Origin: Gemmatimonadota bacterium | GTDB taxonomy: Bacteria > Gemmatimonadota > Gemmatimonadetes > Palauibacterales > Palauibacteraceae | Reading direction: 5' to 3' | Length of the DNA stretch: 64,000 nt | Assembly (NCBI GenBank): GCA_022820995.1 | Contig: JAJEEM010000048.1 | Span: 1 to 64,000, forward strand | In this document: one piece after another, positions 29,776 to 38,541 of the stretch | Layout: every line of letters begins with the position of its first letter | How positions within the stretch are numbered: position 1 is the stretch's first letter | The notes under the pieces: model-generated | Databases searched by the model: none | Seen by the model: only the letters and a program-made list of their open reading frames with translations | Told to the model about the DNA's origin: nothing | Translations under genes and position numbers: made by a program

Positions 29776-30024
29776 GTGACGCCTTCCTTGCTCGTTTCTT
29801 CCGGCATCCCTCGGTGCGCGGCCGATCCGCGCGGACGGGTCGAATCTACCGGGACGGCTCCGCAGGGTGAACCCCGGCGGGGTGCGTCGCCGCTCGGACG
29901 CGGCGCGGCTCCTGCCATCGGCTGCCAACTCGCGGATTTCTGCGGCGCAACGCTATTTTGCCACGCGCTGTCAACCGGAACGGGCCCGCAGCCGCCTTGA
30001 GACGTCACGCCGCACGGAGAACGC

Positions 30025-30828
30025 ATGAAGATCCCGCTGTACCAGCTCGACGCTTTCTCGGACCGCCCCTTCGAGGGCAATCCGGCCGCCGTCTGTCCGC
30101 TCGAGGCGTGGCTCGACGACGACGTGCTGCAGAAGATCGCGGCGGAGAACAACCTCTCGGAGACCGCTTTCTTCGTTCGGGACGACGGGAGCGAGGAGGG
30201 CGGGTTCGCGCTCCGCTGGTTCACGCCCGTGTCCGAGGTCGACCTGTGCGGGCACGCGACGCTGGCCTCCGCCTGGGTCATTCTCGAGAGGCTGGCGCCC
30301 GGCCGCGAGAGCGTGAGTTTCGAGACGAGAAGCGGCGAACTCATCGTGGAGCGGGGCGAGGGAGATCTCCTCGTGATGGATTTTCCGGCGCGCCCGGCGG
30401 TGTCGCGCGAGGCCCCCCGCGCCCTGGTGGAGGGACTGGGAGCGGCGCCCGCGGACGTGCTGGCCTCGGACCGGGATTATCTCGTTCTTTTGGAGGCCGA
30501 GGACGATGTCCGGAAGCTGAAGCCGGACTTCAGCCGGCTGCGCGGACTGGATCGCCTCGGGATCATCGTGAGCGCGCCGGGCGTGAGCGCGGACTTCGTG
30601 TCCCGCTTCTTCGCGCCCAGCGTCGGCGTGCCGGAGGATCCGGTCACGGGCTCCGCGCACTGCACGCTCGCGCCCTACTGGGCCGAGCGGCTCGGTCGCG
30701 GCGAGGCGCCGCTCGAGGCACGGCAGATCAGCGCCCGCGGCGGCACCCTCATCTGTCGCCACCTCGGGGACCGCGTGACGATCGCCGGCCGCGCTGCGCT
30801 CTACCTTACAGGCGAGATTACGCTGTGA
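30025..30828 (+). CDS. PhzF-family isomerase
   Basis: A 267-residue diaminopimelate-epimerase-fold protein of the PhzF family. It shows the opening YQLDAFSDRPFEGNPAAVC, the general acid/base glutamate E46 in NNLSETAF, DLCGHATLASAW, and EDPVTGSAHCTLAPYW. PhzF itself isomerises a phenazine precursor, but most family members stand alone with unknown substrates, and no phenazine genes are here. The 249-base divergent gap upstream must hold its promoter; I see no convincing boxes there. Confidence 0.92.
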   Translation: MKIPLYQLDAFSDRPFEGNPAAVCPLEAWLDDDVLQKIAAENNLSETAFFVRDDGSEEGGFALRWFTPVSEVDLCGHATLASAWVILERLAPGRESVSFETRSGELIVERGEGDLLVMDFPARPAVSREAPRALVEGLGAAPADVLASDRDYLVLLEAEDDVRKLKPDFSRLRGLDRLGIIVSAPGVSADFVSRFFAPSVGVPEDPVTGSAHCTLAPYWAERLGRGEAPLEARQISARGGTLICRHLGDRVTIAGRAALYLTGEITL

Positions 30829-30929
30829 CGGATTCCGGCGTGCGGCCGTCTACGGGATGGCGGAGGAGAGCGGGCGCCGGGCCGGGTGGACGGTCGGACG
30901 CCGCGCCGACGCGAGAGGGAGCGGGACAG

Positions 30930-31715
30930 ATGTTGCGTACACGGATGCGGAATCGGAGCAGGCTCGGGGCCGGACTCGTCGCGCTGACGGCGCTCGGGGC
31001 GATAGGGCCCGCCGGCGCGGCGGCGCAGGTTCCCGGCGGACCGTTCAACGGCCATCCGTCCGGGGATCCATCTTCAGGCGGAAACGGCACGCAGTGGGAT
31101 CTGGGGGGCACCTTCTCCGTGATGGCGCCGCAGGGGGAATTCAGTTCGTTCGTCAACGACGGTTTCGGGGCGGCGCTCACCGCGTTGCTCGGCTTCGAGG
31201 ATTCCCCCGCCTTCCGGGTCCGGTTCGATGCCGGCTACGTGAACTACGGGTCGGAGACGGTTGGCGTACCCGTATTCTCGGTGACGGACCGGATCCTGAC
31301 CGATATCGTCACGCGCAACAACGTGGGCTACGTGGGCCTCGGCCCCGAGATCCGCCTGCCGTACGGCCCCGTCCAGCCCTACGTGAACGGCTTCGCCGGG
31401 CTCGGCTATTTCTTCACGGTCAGCTCCGTCGAGCGCGGCTGGGAGCTGTACGAATCGCCCGATTACGGGACGACGGTGAACTTCGATGACGTGCGCGCCG
31501 CGTACGGCTTCGGCGGCGGGCTCGCGATCCCGATCAACCGGTCCGCCAAGCCGGGTGTGCTGAGGCTGGAAGCCCAATACCGGCGGCACGGCCGCACGGA
31601 GTATCTCGTGCCCGGGAGCATCGTCGAGGACGGCTTCGGCGGGAGTTCGTTCTCGCCCGTCGCCTCCGACGTCGACTTCGTGCTCTTCCAGTTGGGGCTG
31701 ACGTTCCGGGTCTAG
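30930..31715 (+). CDS. Outer-membrane beta-barrel protein
   Basis: A 261-residue exported protein with signal peptide (about 1-32, ending GAAAQ) and alternating hydrophobic beta-strands ending in FQLGLTFRV, typical of small OmpA/OmpW-like barrels. Strand-like segments include GYVGLGPEIRLPYGPVQPYV and AYGFGGGLAIPI. Function unknown. ATG 30930 has a GGGAGCGGG stretch upstream. It lies about 100 bases after the PhzF-like gene on the same strand. Confidence 0.75.
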   Translation: MLRTRMRNRSRLGAGLVALTALGAIGPAGAAAQVPGGPFNGHPSGDPSSGGNGTQWDLGGTFSVMAPQGEFSSFVNDGFGAALTALLGFEDSPAFRVRFDAGYVNYGSETVGVPVFSVTDRILTDIVTRNNVGYVGLGPEIRLPYGPVQPYVNGFAGLGYFFTVSSVERGWELYESPDYGTTVNFDDVRAAYGFGGGLAIPINRSAKPGVLRLEAQYRRHGRTEYLVPGSIVEDGFGGSSFSPVASDVDFVLFQLGLTFRV

Positions 31716-31721
31716 AACACG

Positions 31722-31745
31722 CTGGCCGCCGGATGCCGCGGCCGG
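31722..31745. terminator. Hairpin between convergent genes, possible bidirectional terminator
   Basis: An 8-bp stem (CTGGCCGC pairing with GCGGCCGG, one G-U pair) encloses an 8-base loop at 31730-31737. It sits in the 40-base gap between two converging genes. There is no T-tract on either side, so classic intrinsic termination is uncertain. Confidence 0.45.
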
Positions 31746-31755
31746 ACGCGGGCTG

Positions 31756-32910
31756 CTAGGGCTGGCGGCGCTCAAGGCGGGACACGGAGCCGTTGAGGTT
31801 CACGACGTAGAGTTCGCCGGAGCCGTCGACGCCGAAGGAGGACACCGCCCCGAGACTTCCCACGTTCCAGCGTCTCTCGTCCGTCGCCCGGCCGCCATCG
31901 AGGCGGAAGCTCCGCAGAAAGCCGGTGCAGAAATCCGAGTAGAAGTAATGCCCCGCGATCTCGGGGAGCTGTGATCCGCGGTACACGTATCCTCCGGTCA
32001 CCGAGCAGACGCTGCCGTCGTGGATGTACTCGACGACGGGCAGCGTGAGACCGGACATGTCGCACCCGGAACTCTGGTAACAGGCGGATCCCTCCATCGT
32101 GTTCCAGCCGTAGTTCACGCCCGCCTCGCCCGCCGGCACCGCGTTGATTTCCTCGCGTTCGTTCTGGCCCACGTCCGCCACGTAGAGGACGTTGTCCGCG
32201 AAGTCGAAGGTCGAGCGCCACGGATTCCGGACGCCGATGGCCCAGATCTCGCCCCGCGCGCCCTCCTCTCCTGCGAAGGGGTTGTCGTCCGGGATCGCGT
32301 ACGGGTCGCCTCGGTCCACGTCGATGCGGAGGATCGAACCGTGCAGCGTCTCCGGGTTCTGCCCGTTGCCGAACGGATCGCCCGCCCCGCCCTCGTCGCC
32401 GAGGAAGATGTACAGCATCCCGTCGGGTCCGAACTGCAGCATGCCGCCGTTGTGGTTCCGGCGACGCTGGGTGAGCGTGAGGATCCGCTTCGCGGAGCCC
32501 GGATCGAGACGGTCGGGGTCCCCCGAGACGGTGTAGCGCTCGACCACGGTGTCGTCGCCCGTGTCCGTGTAGTAGACGAAGACCTGGCCGTTGTCCGCGT
32601 ACCGCGGGTGAAAGGCCATCGTGAGGAGGCCGCCCTCGGGGGCCGTGCCTACGCGGCCCGACAGATCGAGGAAGGGATCCGCGAGGAGTTGCCCGTCCGC
32701 GTTCCTGATGAGGATGCGACCCGTCTGCTCGACGGCGAACAGTCTCGGATCGTCCGGCGGGGCGCCGAGGAAGACCGGCTGGGAGAGCCCGGTCAGGATT
32801 TCGTTCGCCGTCAGTTCGAAGGCGACGGGTTCCGGGGGCGCGGGCGGCGGCGGCGGAGCCGGGGAGAAGCCCGCGTCATCCGAGCATCCCCAGCTCGCCA
32901 CCCCCGCCAT
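31756..32910 (-). CDS. PQQ-dependent glucose/sorbosone dehydrogenase-like lipoprotein
   Basis: Six-bladed beta-propeller of the GSDH family, which oxidises aldoses with PQQ in the periplasm; here possibly lipid-anchored. Signatures are LSQPVFLGAPPDDPRLFAVE, EGGLLTMAFHPRY, RRRNHNGGMLQFGPDGMLYI, GVRNPWRSTFD and VADVGQNEREEINAV. A lipobox-like SWGCSDD lies near the start, then a proline tract. ATG 32910 leaves only eight residues before the cysteine; a CTG at 32976 overlapping the upstream stop (CTGA) would give a full signal peptide and may be the real start. Confidence 0.87.
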   Translation of the reverse strand: MAGVASWGCSDDAGFSPAPPPPPAPPEPVAFELTANEILTGLSQPVFLGAPPDDPRLFAVEQTGRILIRNADGQLLADPFLDLSGRVGTAPEGGLLTMAFHPRYADNGQVFVYYTDTGDDTVVERYTVSGDPDRLDPGSAKRILTLTQRRRNHNGGMLQFGPDGMLYIFLGDEGGAGDPFGNGQNPETLHGSILRIDVDRGDPYAIPDDNPFAGEEGARGEIWAIGVRNPWRSTFDFADNVLYVADVGQNEREEINAVPAGEAGVNYGWNTMEGSACYQSSGCDMSGLTLPVVEYIHDGSVCSVTGGYVYRGSQLPEIAGHYFYSDFCTGFLRSFRLDGGRATDERRWNVGSLGAVSSFGVDGSGELYVVNLNGSVSRLERRQP

Positions 32911-32972
32911 GAACGCAAGCGCCCGCGCCGTGAGCGACCGGGTGGCCGCGGCGGGCAGGCGACCCGAGCGCC

Positions 32973-35432
32973 TCAGGGCACCAGTTCCGGACGGCGGTAC
33001 TTGAGGAAGAACACACCCTCCTTGCCGCTCGACACGACGATCGTCCCGCTCGCGAAGAACGGGTAGTTCGACCACGAGCCGTCGAACACGACCGACTCGT
33101 CCCACGGCACGGTGTCGAAGAAGCCGACCTCGCGCGGGTTCTCGCGGTCGCTGATGTCGAGTACGCGCAGCCCGCTCACGTAGTTCGACTGGTACATGAG
33201 ATCGCCGACGATGTAGAGGTTGTGGTCGATCGTGAACGTCTCCCCGAAGTGCTCGTTGACCAACACCGGATCGTCGAGATCCGACACGTCCCAGACGAGC
33301 GTGCGCGTGCCCCGCATGTCCGGCTCGGTCCCGGCCTGTGTCGCCGCACCGACCGACGCCATCTCGTCGCCCTCGTCGTTCTGATAGAAGTACCGGTGGT
33401 CTTCGGTGAGCCAGCCCTGATGGGCATATGCGACGGCCGGGTAGTTCTGGGTCGCGAGCGAGACGGGATTCTCCGGGTCGGTCACGTCGGCGATCGAGAG
33501 ATAGCTCTCGTTGGCCCCGAAGCAGATCTCCTTGCCGAGGTGTTCCGCGTCGGGTCCCCGGTAGTTCACGCACTGTGCGTCGTGCGTATACCCCCGGCCC
33601 TGGTATCGCGTCCCGTCGTCGGCGAAGCAGCCGATGAAGCGGGGATCCTTCGGCTCGCGGACGTCGATCATGTGGAGACCGCCGCCGCACGTCTCGCCGC
33701 CCCCGTTCGACCCCACGCTGTACGCGGTTCCGGTCTCCTCGTTGATCACGATGTTGTGGGAACTCGCGATCCCGTCGTACAGGGCATCGGCGTCGAACTC
33801 GACGGGCGCGTTGCGCACGTCGCGGAGCCGCGTGAGATCGAACACCTGCATCCCGTGCCGGCCCGCGCCGTCGGCGACGACGAACGCGTGGTCCGCGTAC
33901 ACCTTGACGTCACGCCACGAGTTCGTGATCGACCCGGCCGTCTTCGTAAGGCTGCCCAGATACGCGGGCGCTTCCGGGTTGGAGATGTCGATGAACGCCG
34001 TGCCGTCGGTGCGGCCGACGATCGCGTATTCGCGGCCCGTCTGCGGGTCCGTCCATCCCCACACGTCGTTCGTCTCGATGCCGCGGTCCGTTCCCCCGAT
34101 CGCGTCGAGCGGCAGGAACGAGAGCACGTCGACCTGGTCGCAGGTGAACTGGTCGGCCATGCCGTCCTCGCCACACTCCACTTCGGCGAGCGTCGCCAGC
34201 GGACGGCGTTCCTCGGCGATGAAAATCTTCGCCGTCTCGGCCCACCGACCGTCCTGGCGCTCGAATACGACCGTCGACCCCATCGACCCGTCGTCCCACG
34301 GCTGTCCGACGACCGCCAGATCGCCCGCCGCGGCGACGGAGATGCCGAACCCGTCACCCGCATCGGTGCCCGCGCCCGCATTGATTTTAGCCGCGGAACC
34401 GAAGCGCCCCGCCTCGGCATCCCACGCGAAGGCGTAGATGGCGCCGAACTGGTCCGCGCCGGGGGCGGCGACCCAGAGCCCCCCGTCGTGCGACGTGAAG
34501 GACGCCCCGAACCCCGCGCCGGGCTGGCGGTCGAACGCCGCCAGCGATCCACTCCGCACCCAGTCGCCCGTCGAGAGCCGCTCGTAGAGGAGGACCGCTC
34601 CCGCGCCCTCGTCCAGGCCGGGGAGGCCCAGCATCGCGTGGTCTCCATCGACGCCGACCGAGATCGTGGGTGCGCGGTCGAGTGCGACCGCGGCGCCGGG
34701 CTGGGCCTCGTCCCCGGTGAGCCCGAGCCGCGCCTCCTGCACCCACGTCCCGCTCTCGTCGCGCCCGAACACATACGCGGCGCCGGGAAGCTGCGGGCCG
34801 GCGAAGGCGCCGACGATGACGCGCTCACCGTCCGTGTGCACGCCCCAACCGAAGAACTCCTGTTGTGGATCGGGATCCGATGGCGTGAGGATCCCCTGCT
34901 CGATCCACTCGCCGTCGGCGCCGCGTTCGAATACCCAGGCGCCGCCGGTCTCCTCGTAGCCCAGCGCGGTCACCACGAGAAGGTCGCCCGCCAGCGCCGC
35001 GAAGCGACCGAAGGAAGACCCGAGCGGCACGCTCTCGGGGCGCAGGTAGCGCTCGAATTCCCAACCGTCGCCGGCCTCGCGGAAGACGAGGACGCTGCCG
35101 TCGCTCTCGCCGTCGCCGTCCTCGTCGAGGGCCGTCGCTCCCACGAGCAGCCGGTCGCCGTCGGCGACGACGAAGCGGCCGAAGTAGTCGGGACCGTCGT
35201 GTTCGGGGGCGCGAAGCGTCCCGGTCTGCGTCCAGCCATCGTCGCCGCGTTCGTACACGTACAGCGAGCGCGGCGCCGACTCGGCGGGTGCCGCACTCGG
35301 GTCGATCGGCTCGCTGACGACGATCCGGTCCTCGCTGAGCACGACGGTCTCGCCGAACTGCTGGGCTTCGGCTGCGGGCGCCGTCAGCAGTCCGCAGATG
35401 GCCGCGGCGAGGAAAGTCCGTGTTCTATTCAT
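32973..35432 (-). CDS. Choice-of-anchor B family double beta-propeller protein (paralogue A)
   Basis: An 819-residue secreted protein with signal peptide (ending APAAEAQ). The first half (about 30-400) is an FG-GAP/integrin-alpha-like propeller of repeated 'GDxLLVGA...GAVYVYER' units; the second half (about 430-815) is an LVIVD-type propeller with NDVWGWTDPQTGREYA, HNIVINEETG, CGGGLHMID and HDAQC. A cysteine pair (CGEDG...TC) marks the junction. Despite the family name, no C-terminal sorting signal is visible (ends RRPELVP). ATG 35432 is preferred over ATG 35441 because AGAGG is nine bases upstream. Function unknown. Confidence 0.87.
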   Translation of the reverse strand: MNRTRTFLAAAICGLLTAPAAEAQQFGETVVLSEDRIVVSEPIDPSAAPAESAPRSLYVYERGDDGWTQTGTLRAPEHDGPDYFGRFVVADGDRLLVGATALDEDGDGESDGSVLVFREAGDGWEFERYLRPESVPLGSSFGRFAALAGDLLVVTALGYEETGGAWVFERGADGEWIEQGILTPSDPDPQQEFFGWGVHTDGERVIVGAFAGPQLPGAAYVFGRDESGTWVQEARLGLTGDEAQPGAAVALDRAPTISVGVDGDHAMLGLPGLDEGAGAVLLYERLSTGDWVRSGSLAAFDRQPGAGFGASFTSHDGGLWVAAPGADQFGAIYAFAWDAEAGRFGSAAKINAGAGTDAGDGFGISVAAAGDLAVVGQPWDDGSMGSTVVFERQDGRWAETAKIFIAEERRPLATLAEVECGEDGMADQFTCDQVDVLSFLPLDAIGGTDRGIETNDVWGWTDPQTGREYAIVGRTDGTAFIDISNPEAPAYLGSLTKTAGSITNSWRDVKVYADHAFVVADGAGRHGMQVFDLTRLRDVRNAPVEFDADALYDGIASSHNIVINEETGTAYSVGSNGGGETCGGGLHMIDVREPKDPRFIGCFADDGTRYQGRGYTHDAQCVNYRGPDAEHLGKEICFGANESYLSIADVTDPENPVSLATQNYPAVAYAHQGWLTEDHRYFYQNDEGDEMASVGAATQAGTEPDMRGTRTLVWDVSDLDDPVLVNEHFGETFTIDHNLYIVGDLMYQSNYVSGLRVLDISDRENPREVGFFDTVPWDESVVFDGSWSNYPFFASGTIVVSSGKEGVFFLKYRRPELVP

Positions 35433-35477
35433 CAGGTACATCCTCTTCTGCAGGATTCGACATTTCTATTGCGGGAT

Positions 35478-37232
35478 TCAACGTCGTTCGAAGTAGTAGA
35501 TGCCGCCCCCTGCGGCGCCGACGACGAGGTCGAGGTCGCCGTCCCCGTCCAGATCCCCGAATTCCGGCGTCGCGAACAGCGGCAGATCCTCGGGGGCGGG
35601 GAAGCCGCCGTCGGCCTCGACGAAGTTCGCGGCCGAGGGACTCCCATCGTTCCGGAAGTAGCGGATGCCGTCGGATTCCGTGCCGACGATGAGATCGAGG
35701 TCGCCGTCCCCGTCGTGGTCGAGGAGCTTGGGGAAGCTCCGCCGGCCGATGTCGATCTCCTGGTACTCGTCGCTGACGAAAGCGAAGCTCGGCTCCGCGG
35801 CGGAGCCGACGTTCTCGTAGTAATTCAGCGCCCCCGAGGACTCCCCGATCATGAGGTCGAGATCGCCATCGCCGTCGAGATCGCCGAGCGCGGGCGTCGC
35901 GTTGCTGCCGCGCGTGATCTCGACGAACGCCGAGTCCACGAGCGTGAGGCGGGGTTCCGTGGCGGACCCGTCGTTCCGCACGTAGCGGATCTCGTCGCGC
36001 CAGGTGCCGAGCAGCATGTCGAGGTCGCCGTCCGCGTCCAGGTCGCCGAAGGCCGGCGCGTTGTGGTAGGCGCCCGGCAGCTCGAACTCGCCCGTCCGCC
36101 GGAAGACCGGCCGCGTCCCGCTCCCCTCGTTCTCGAACAGGAAGACGCGCGAGTTCGACAGGTCCCCGGGGTCGATCTTGTTGCCGAGGAGCATGTCCAG
36201 GTCGCCGTCGCCGTCGAGATCCACCAGCGAAGCCACGCTCTCGCTGCCCACATCGATCTGCGAGATGAAGCGGCGCGTCCGAAGCTCGAAGCCGCCATCG
36301 GACTCCTGCGAGAAGAGCATGAGATTGTCGGCGGTCGTCGTGTTCGCGTTGTACGCGCCGCCGAGCACGCCCATGAGCAGGTCGAGGTCGCCGTCGCCGT
36401 CGTAGTCGCCGAAGGTCGGGGCGTTGTAGCCGCTCGTCCGGATCGGGTCGTCGAGGGGGAAGGGGCGCGGCTCCACCCGGAGGTTCGGAGCTTCGCACGA
36501 GCCGGCGTTCTCGATCAGGAGGAGCCCGGCCTCGAAGAAGTCGCCCCAGAACATGTCCGTGTCGCCGTCCGCGTCGTAGTCGGCGAGCGCCATCGTGTTC
36601 GCCCCGTGCAGGGTGGGGAAGGGCCCGCCCGCGCCCGGCCCGTCGAAGGGCGGCACGCCCCCGGCCGCCGCCGGGTCGGCGACGATCTCGATGTCCTCGA
36701 AGCGGTCCGTGATGTGCCGGAAGGGCGAGGCGTTCGCGCCGATCTCGCCCGTCGCCTCGTAGCGCGTGACCGTCCCCACGAGGCGGCCGATGAAGAGGTC
36801 GAGGCGGCCGTCGCAGTCGATGTCCGCCGCATTGGGGATGTTCTGGCGATCCGAGAAGATCGCCTCCCCGCGCGTGTCGCGAAGGGTGTCCGCGATGAGT
36901 TCGAACACGGCCCCGCCCGCCGTCCCCGTGTTCCGATAGAGCTTCATGTAGCTGAAGGGGGACTCCGCGAGAAGGTCCCGGTCCCCGTCCGCGTCGACAT
37001 CCACGAAGCGGAACCACTCTCCGACCTCGAGGTCCGAGTACGCCGTCGGCCGCCAGGTGTGGCGCCGCCCGTCCGGCGTGTCTTCGCGCTCGAAGAACAG
37101 CAGGCGGTCCGTCGTCTCCTGCACGAAGAGGTCGAGGTCGCCATCTCCGTCGATATCCACCCACTGCGGGCGCGGGACGTTGAAGCCGCCGAGGAAGGGG
37201 ATTTCGTACGCGTTCCCCGACTCGTCGAACAC
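35478..37232 (-). CDS. FG-GAP/VCBS repeat protein, separated from its lipoprotein signal by a stop codon
   Basis: A repeat protein with about ten units built on the calcium-loop motif DxDGDGDLDLL (for example DIDGDGDLDLF, DYDADGDTDMF, DLDGDGDLDMLLG), predicted to form one or more beta-propellers. From GTG 37232 it is 584 residues and lacks a signal peptide. The same frame upstream (37233-37295) is open back to a TAG at 37296-37298. Before that lies a complete lipoprotein signal starting at ATG 37391. The mature protein is otherwise intact, so this is either a recent nonsense mutation, a sequence error or a readthrough case. Confidence 0.8.
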   Translation of the reverse strand: MFDESGNAYEIPFLGGFNVPRPQWVDIDGDGDLDLFVQETTDRLLFFEREDTPDGRRHTWRPTAYSDLEVGEWFRFVDVDADGDRDLLAESPFSYMKLYRNTGTAGGAVFELIADTLRDTRGEAIFSDRQNIPNAADIDCDGRLDLFIGRLVGTVTRYEATGEIGANASPFRHITDRFEDIEIVADPAAAGGVPPFDGPGAGGPFPTLHGANTMALADYDADGDTDMFWGDFFEAGLLLIENAGSCEAPNLRVEPRPFPLDDPIRTSGYNAPTFGDYDGDGDLDLLMGVLGGAYNANTTTADNLMLFSQESDGGFELRTRRFISQIDVGSESVASLVDLDGDGDLDMLLGNKIDPGDLSNSRVFLFENEGSGTRPVFRRTGEFELPGAYHNAPAFGDLDADGDLDMLLGTWRDEIRYVRNDGSATEPRLTLVDSAFVEITRGSNATPALGDLDGDGDLDLMIGESSGALNYYENVGSAAEPSFAFVSDEYQEIDIGRRSFPKLLDHDGDGDLDLIVGTESDGIRYFRNDGSPSAANFVEADGGFPAPEDLPLFATPEFGDLDGDGDLDLVVGAAGGGIYYFERR

Positions 37233-37295
37233 CGGAAAGGGGGTGACGGCGCGGACGAATCCGGTTTCGTCGCCGGCTGCGCGCTCCGGCGCCAG

Positions 37296-37391
37296 CTAGC
37301 CCGGGCCGACGCCGCCCGAGGCGCATCCCGCCGCGAGGAGCGCCGCCGTCAGCGCGGCCGGCGCGGGCCGCCGGCTCCGGGGTCCGGCCAT
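37296..37391 (-). pseudogene. Orphan lipoprotein signal peptide ending in TAG, in frame with the FG-GAP gene
   Basis: ATG 37391 opens 31 codons: a basic start (MAGPRSRRP), a hydrophobic core (ALTAALLAAG), a lipobox with Cys23 (LLAAGC), then ASGGVGPG and TAG. The reading frame is identical to that of the FG-GAP repeat protein just downstream (159 bases, 53 codons, to GTG 37232). One base change in the TAG would restore a normal lipoprotein. It starts 22 bases after the stop of the preceding gene. Confidence 0.8.
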
Positions 37392-37413
37392 GCGGCTCAC
37401 GTCGCCGGGGCCC

Positions 37414-38541
37414 TCAGCTCGGGCTGGAGGCGAGACCGATGCCCGACGCGTAGGGCGGTGTCTCGATGACGTCGATGATCTCGCGCGTCGCGGTGTCGAT
37501 GACGACGACCGTACCGCCGGGCGCGTCGTAGCCCATCCGGTCCGACGACTCGTAGGAGCCCGTCTCGTTCCGGTTCGCCACGTACAGTCGGGATCCGTCC
37601 GGCGAGAGCACGCTGCCGTGCGGCTCGGCGAGGCCTTCGCCCCGGACCACGGCGGCCACGGTCCAGTCGGACGTGTCGACGAGCGTGACCTCGTTCGTGC
37701 CCAGGTTGCCGAACCAGATCCAGCGGCCGTCCGCCGACCAGCTCGGATGCCACGGGCGCGCCCCCACGTCCAGTTCCCCCACGAGCTTCGGAGAGACCGG
37801 CTCCGTGACGTCGAAAACGAGGAGCTTGGCCGTCATCTCGGCGGTCGCGACGAGCGTCTCGCCGTCCGGGGAGATCGCGTATTGCACGAGGACGTGGGGC
37901 ATCGCCCCGGAACCGGGAAGCCTGAGCAACTCCGCCTCGCCGCTCTCCGCTTCGACCGTGACGACGGAGTTCTCCCCCAGGCTGCCGGCGTACACCCACC
38001 CGCCGTCGGGGCTCGCCAGCAACGCGTGCGGACGCGGGATGAAGACGTCGTATTCCTCGACCTCCATCGACATCCGGTCGATGCGGCCGATGCGCTGCGG
38101 CGGGTTCACCGCGGCCATCGACCGCCCCACGAAGAGCCACGGCTCCGAGGGGTGGAGCGCGAGGAGGCCCGGTCGTTCGAACTCGACGGCGGCGACGAGT
38201 TCGTTGTCACGGTCGAACTTGAGCACCTGGTTGGCCGCGATGAGCGACACGTACCAGAATGATCCGTCCGGCTCGACCGCGACGTGGTGCGGCTTCGCGT
38301 TCGCCCCGTACCCCATGGCCTCCAGGTCGATGACCTCGACGACCTCGTGCGTCTCGAGGTCGATGACGGTCACGGCGGCCGCTTCCTGGTTCGCCACGTA
38401 GAGGAACGGGCCTTCGGCGGAGGCAGCGGCCGCGCCCGCCGCCTCCGCGGCCCGCACGGCCACGAGTCCGGCCATCCCCAGGGCGAGGAGGCCGGACCGC
38501 GCCGCGCGGGCAACCCGTGGCAAGAGCGCTGCGATCTCCAT
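37414..38541 (-). CDS. Secreted YncE-like (YVTN) seven-bladed beta-propeller
   Basis: A 375-residue exported protein: signal peptide to about residue 35, then repeated blades such as FLYVANQEAAAVTVIDLETHE, ALLASPDGGWVYAGSLGENS, WHPSWSADGRWIWFGNLGTN and SVLSPDGSRLYVANRNE. This is the cytochrome-D1-like/YncE propeller pattern, a fold used for binding rather than a defined reaction. ATG 38541 overlaps the stop of the upstream choice-of-anchor B gene (TAATG), showing tight coupling. Confidence 0.83.
   Translation of the reverse strand: MEIAALLPRVARAARSGLLALGMAGLVAVRAAEAAGAAAASAEGPFLYVANQEAAAVTVIDLETHEVVEVIDLEAMGYGANAKPHHVAVEPDGSFWYVSLIAANQVLKFDRDNELVAAVEFERPGLLALHPSEPWLFVGRSMAAVNPPQRIGRIDRMSMEVEEYDVFIPRPHALLASPDGGWVYAGSLGENSVVTVEAESGEAELLRLPGSGAMPHVLVQYAISPDGETLVATAEMTAKLLVFDVTEPVSPKLVGELDVGARPWHPSWSADGRWIWFGNLGTNEVTLVDTSDWTVAAVVRGEGLAEPHGSVLSPDGSRLYVANRNETGSYESSDRMGYDAPGGTVVVIDTATREIIDVIETPPYASGIGLASSPS

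Noticed and set aside
29776-30024. Divergent gap between EVE and PhzF-like genes checked for promoters or riboswitches
   Set aside because: Only ribosome-binding sites near the two starts are convincing; no -35/-10 pair or conserved RNA fold is evident by eye.
35500-37250. Repeated GC-rich DNA units that could be read as a satellite or CRISPR-like array
   Set aside because: They are the coding units of the DxDGDGDLD calcium loops in FG-GAP repeats; spacing and sequence vary with the protein, and there are no conserved non-coding repeats with unique spacers.
33222-37469. Very long open frame (about 1400 codons) on the + strand
   Set aside because: It runs antisense to three well-supported propeller genes, its product is a low-complexity Arg/Glu/Val/Asp string without domains, and such shadows are expected in very GC-rich DNA.
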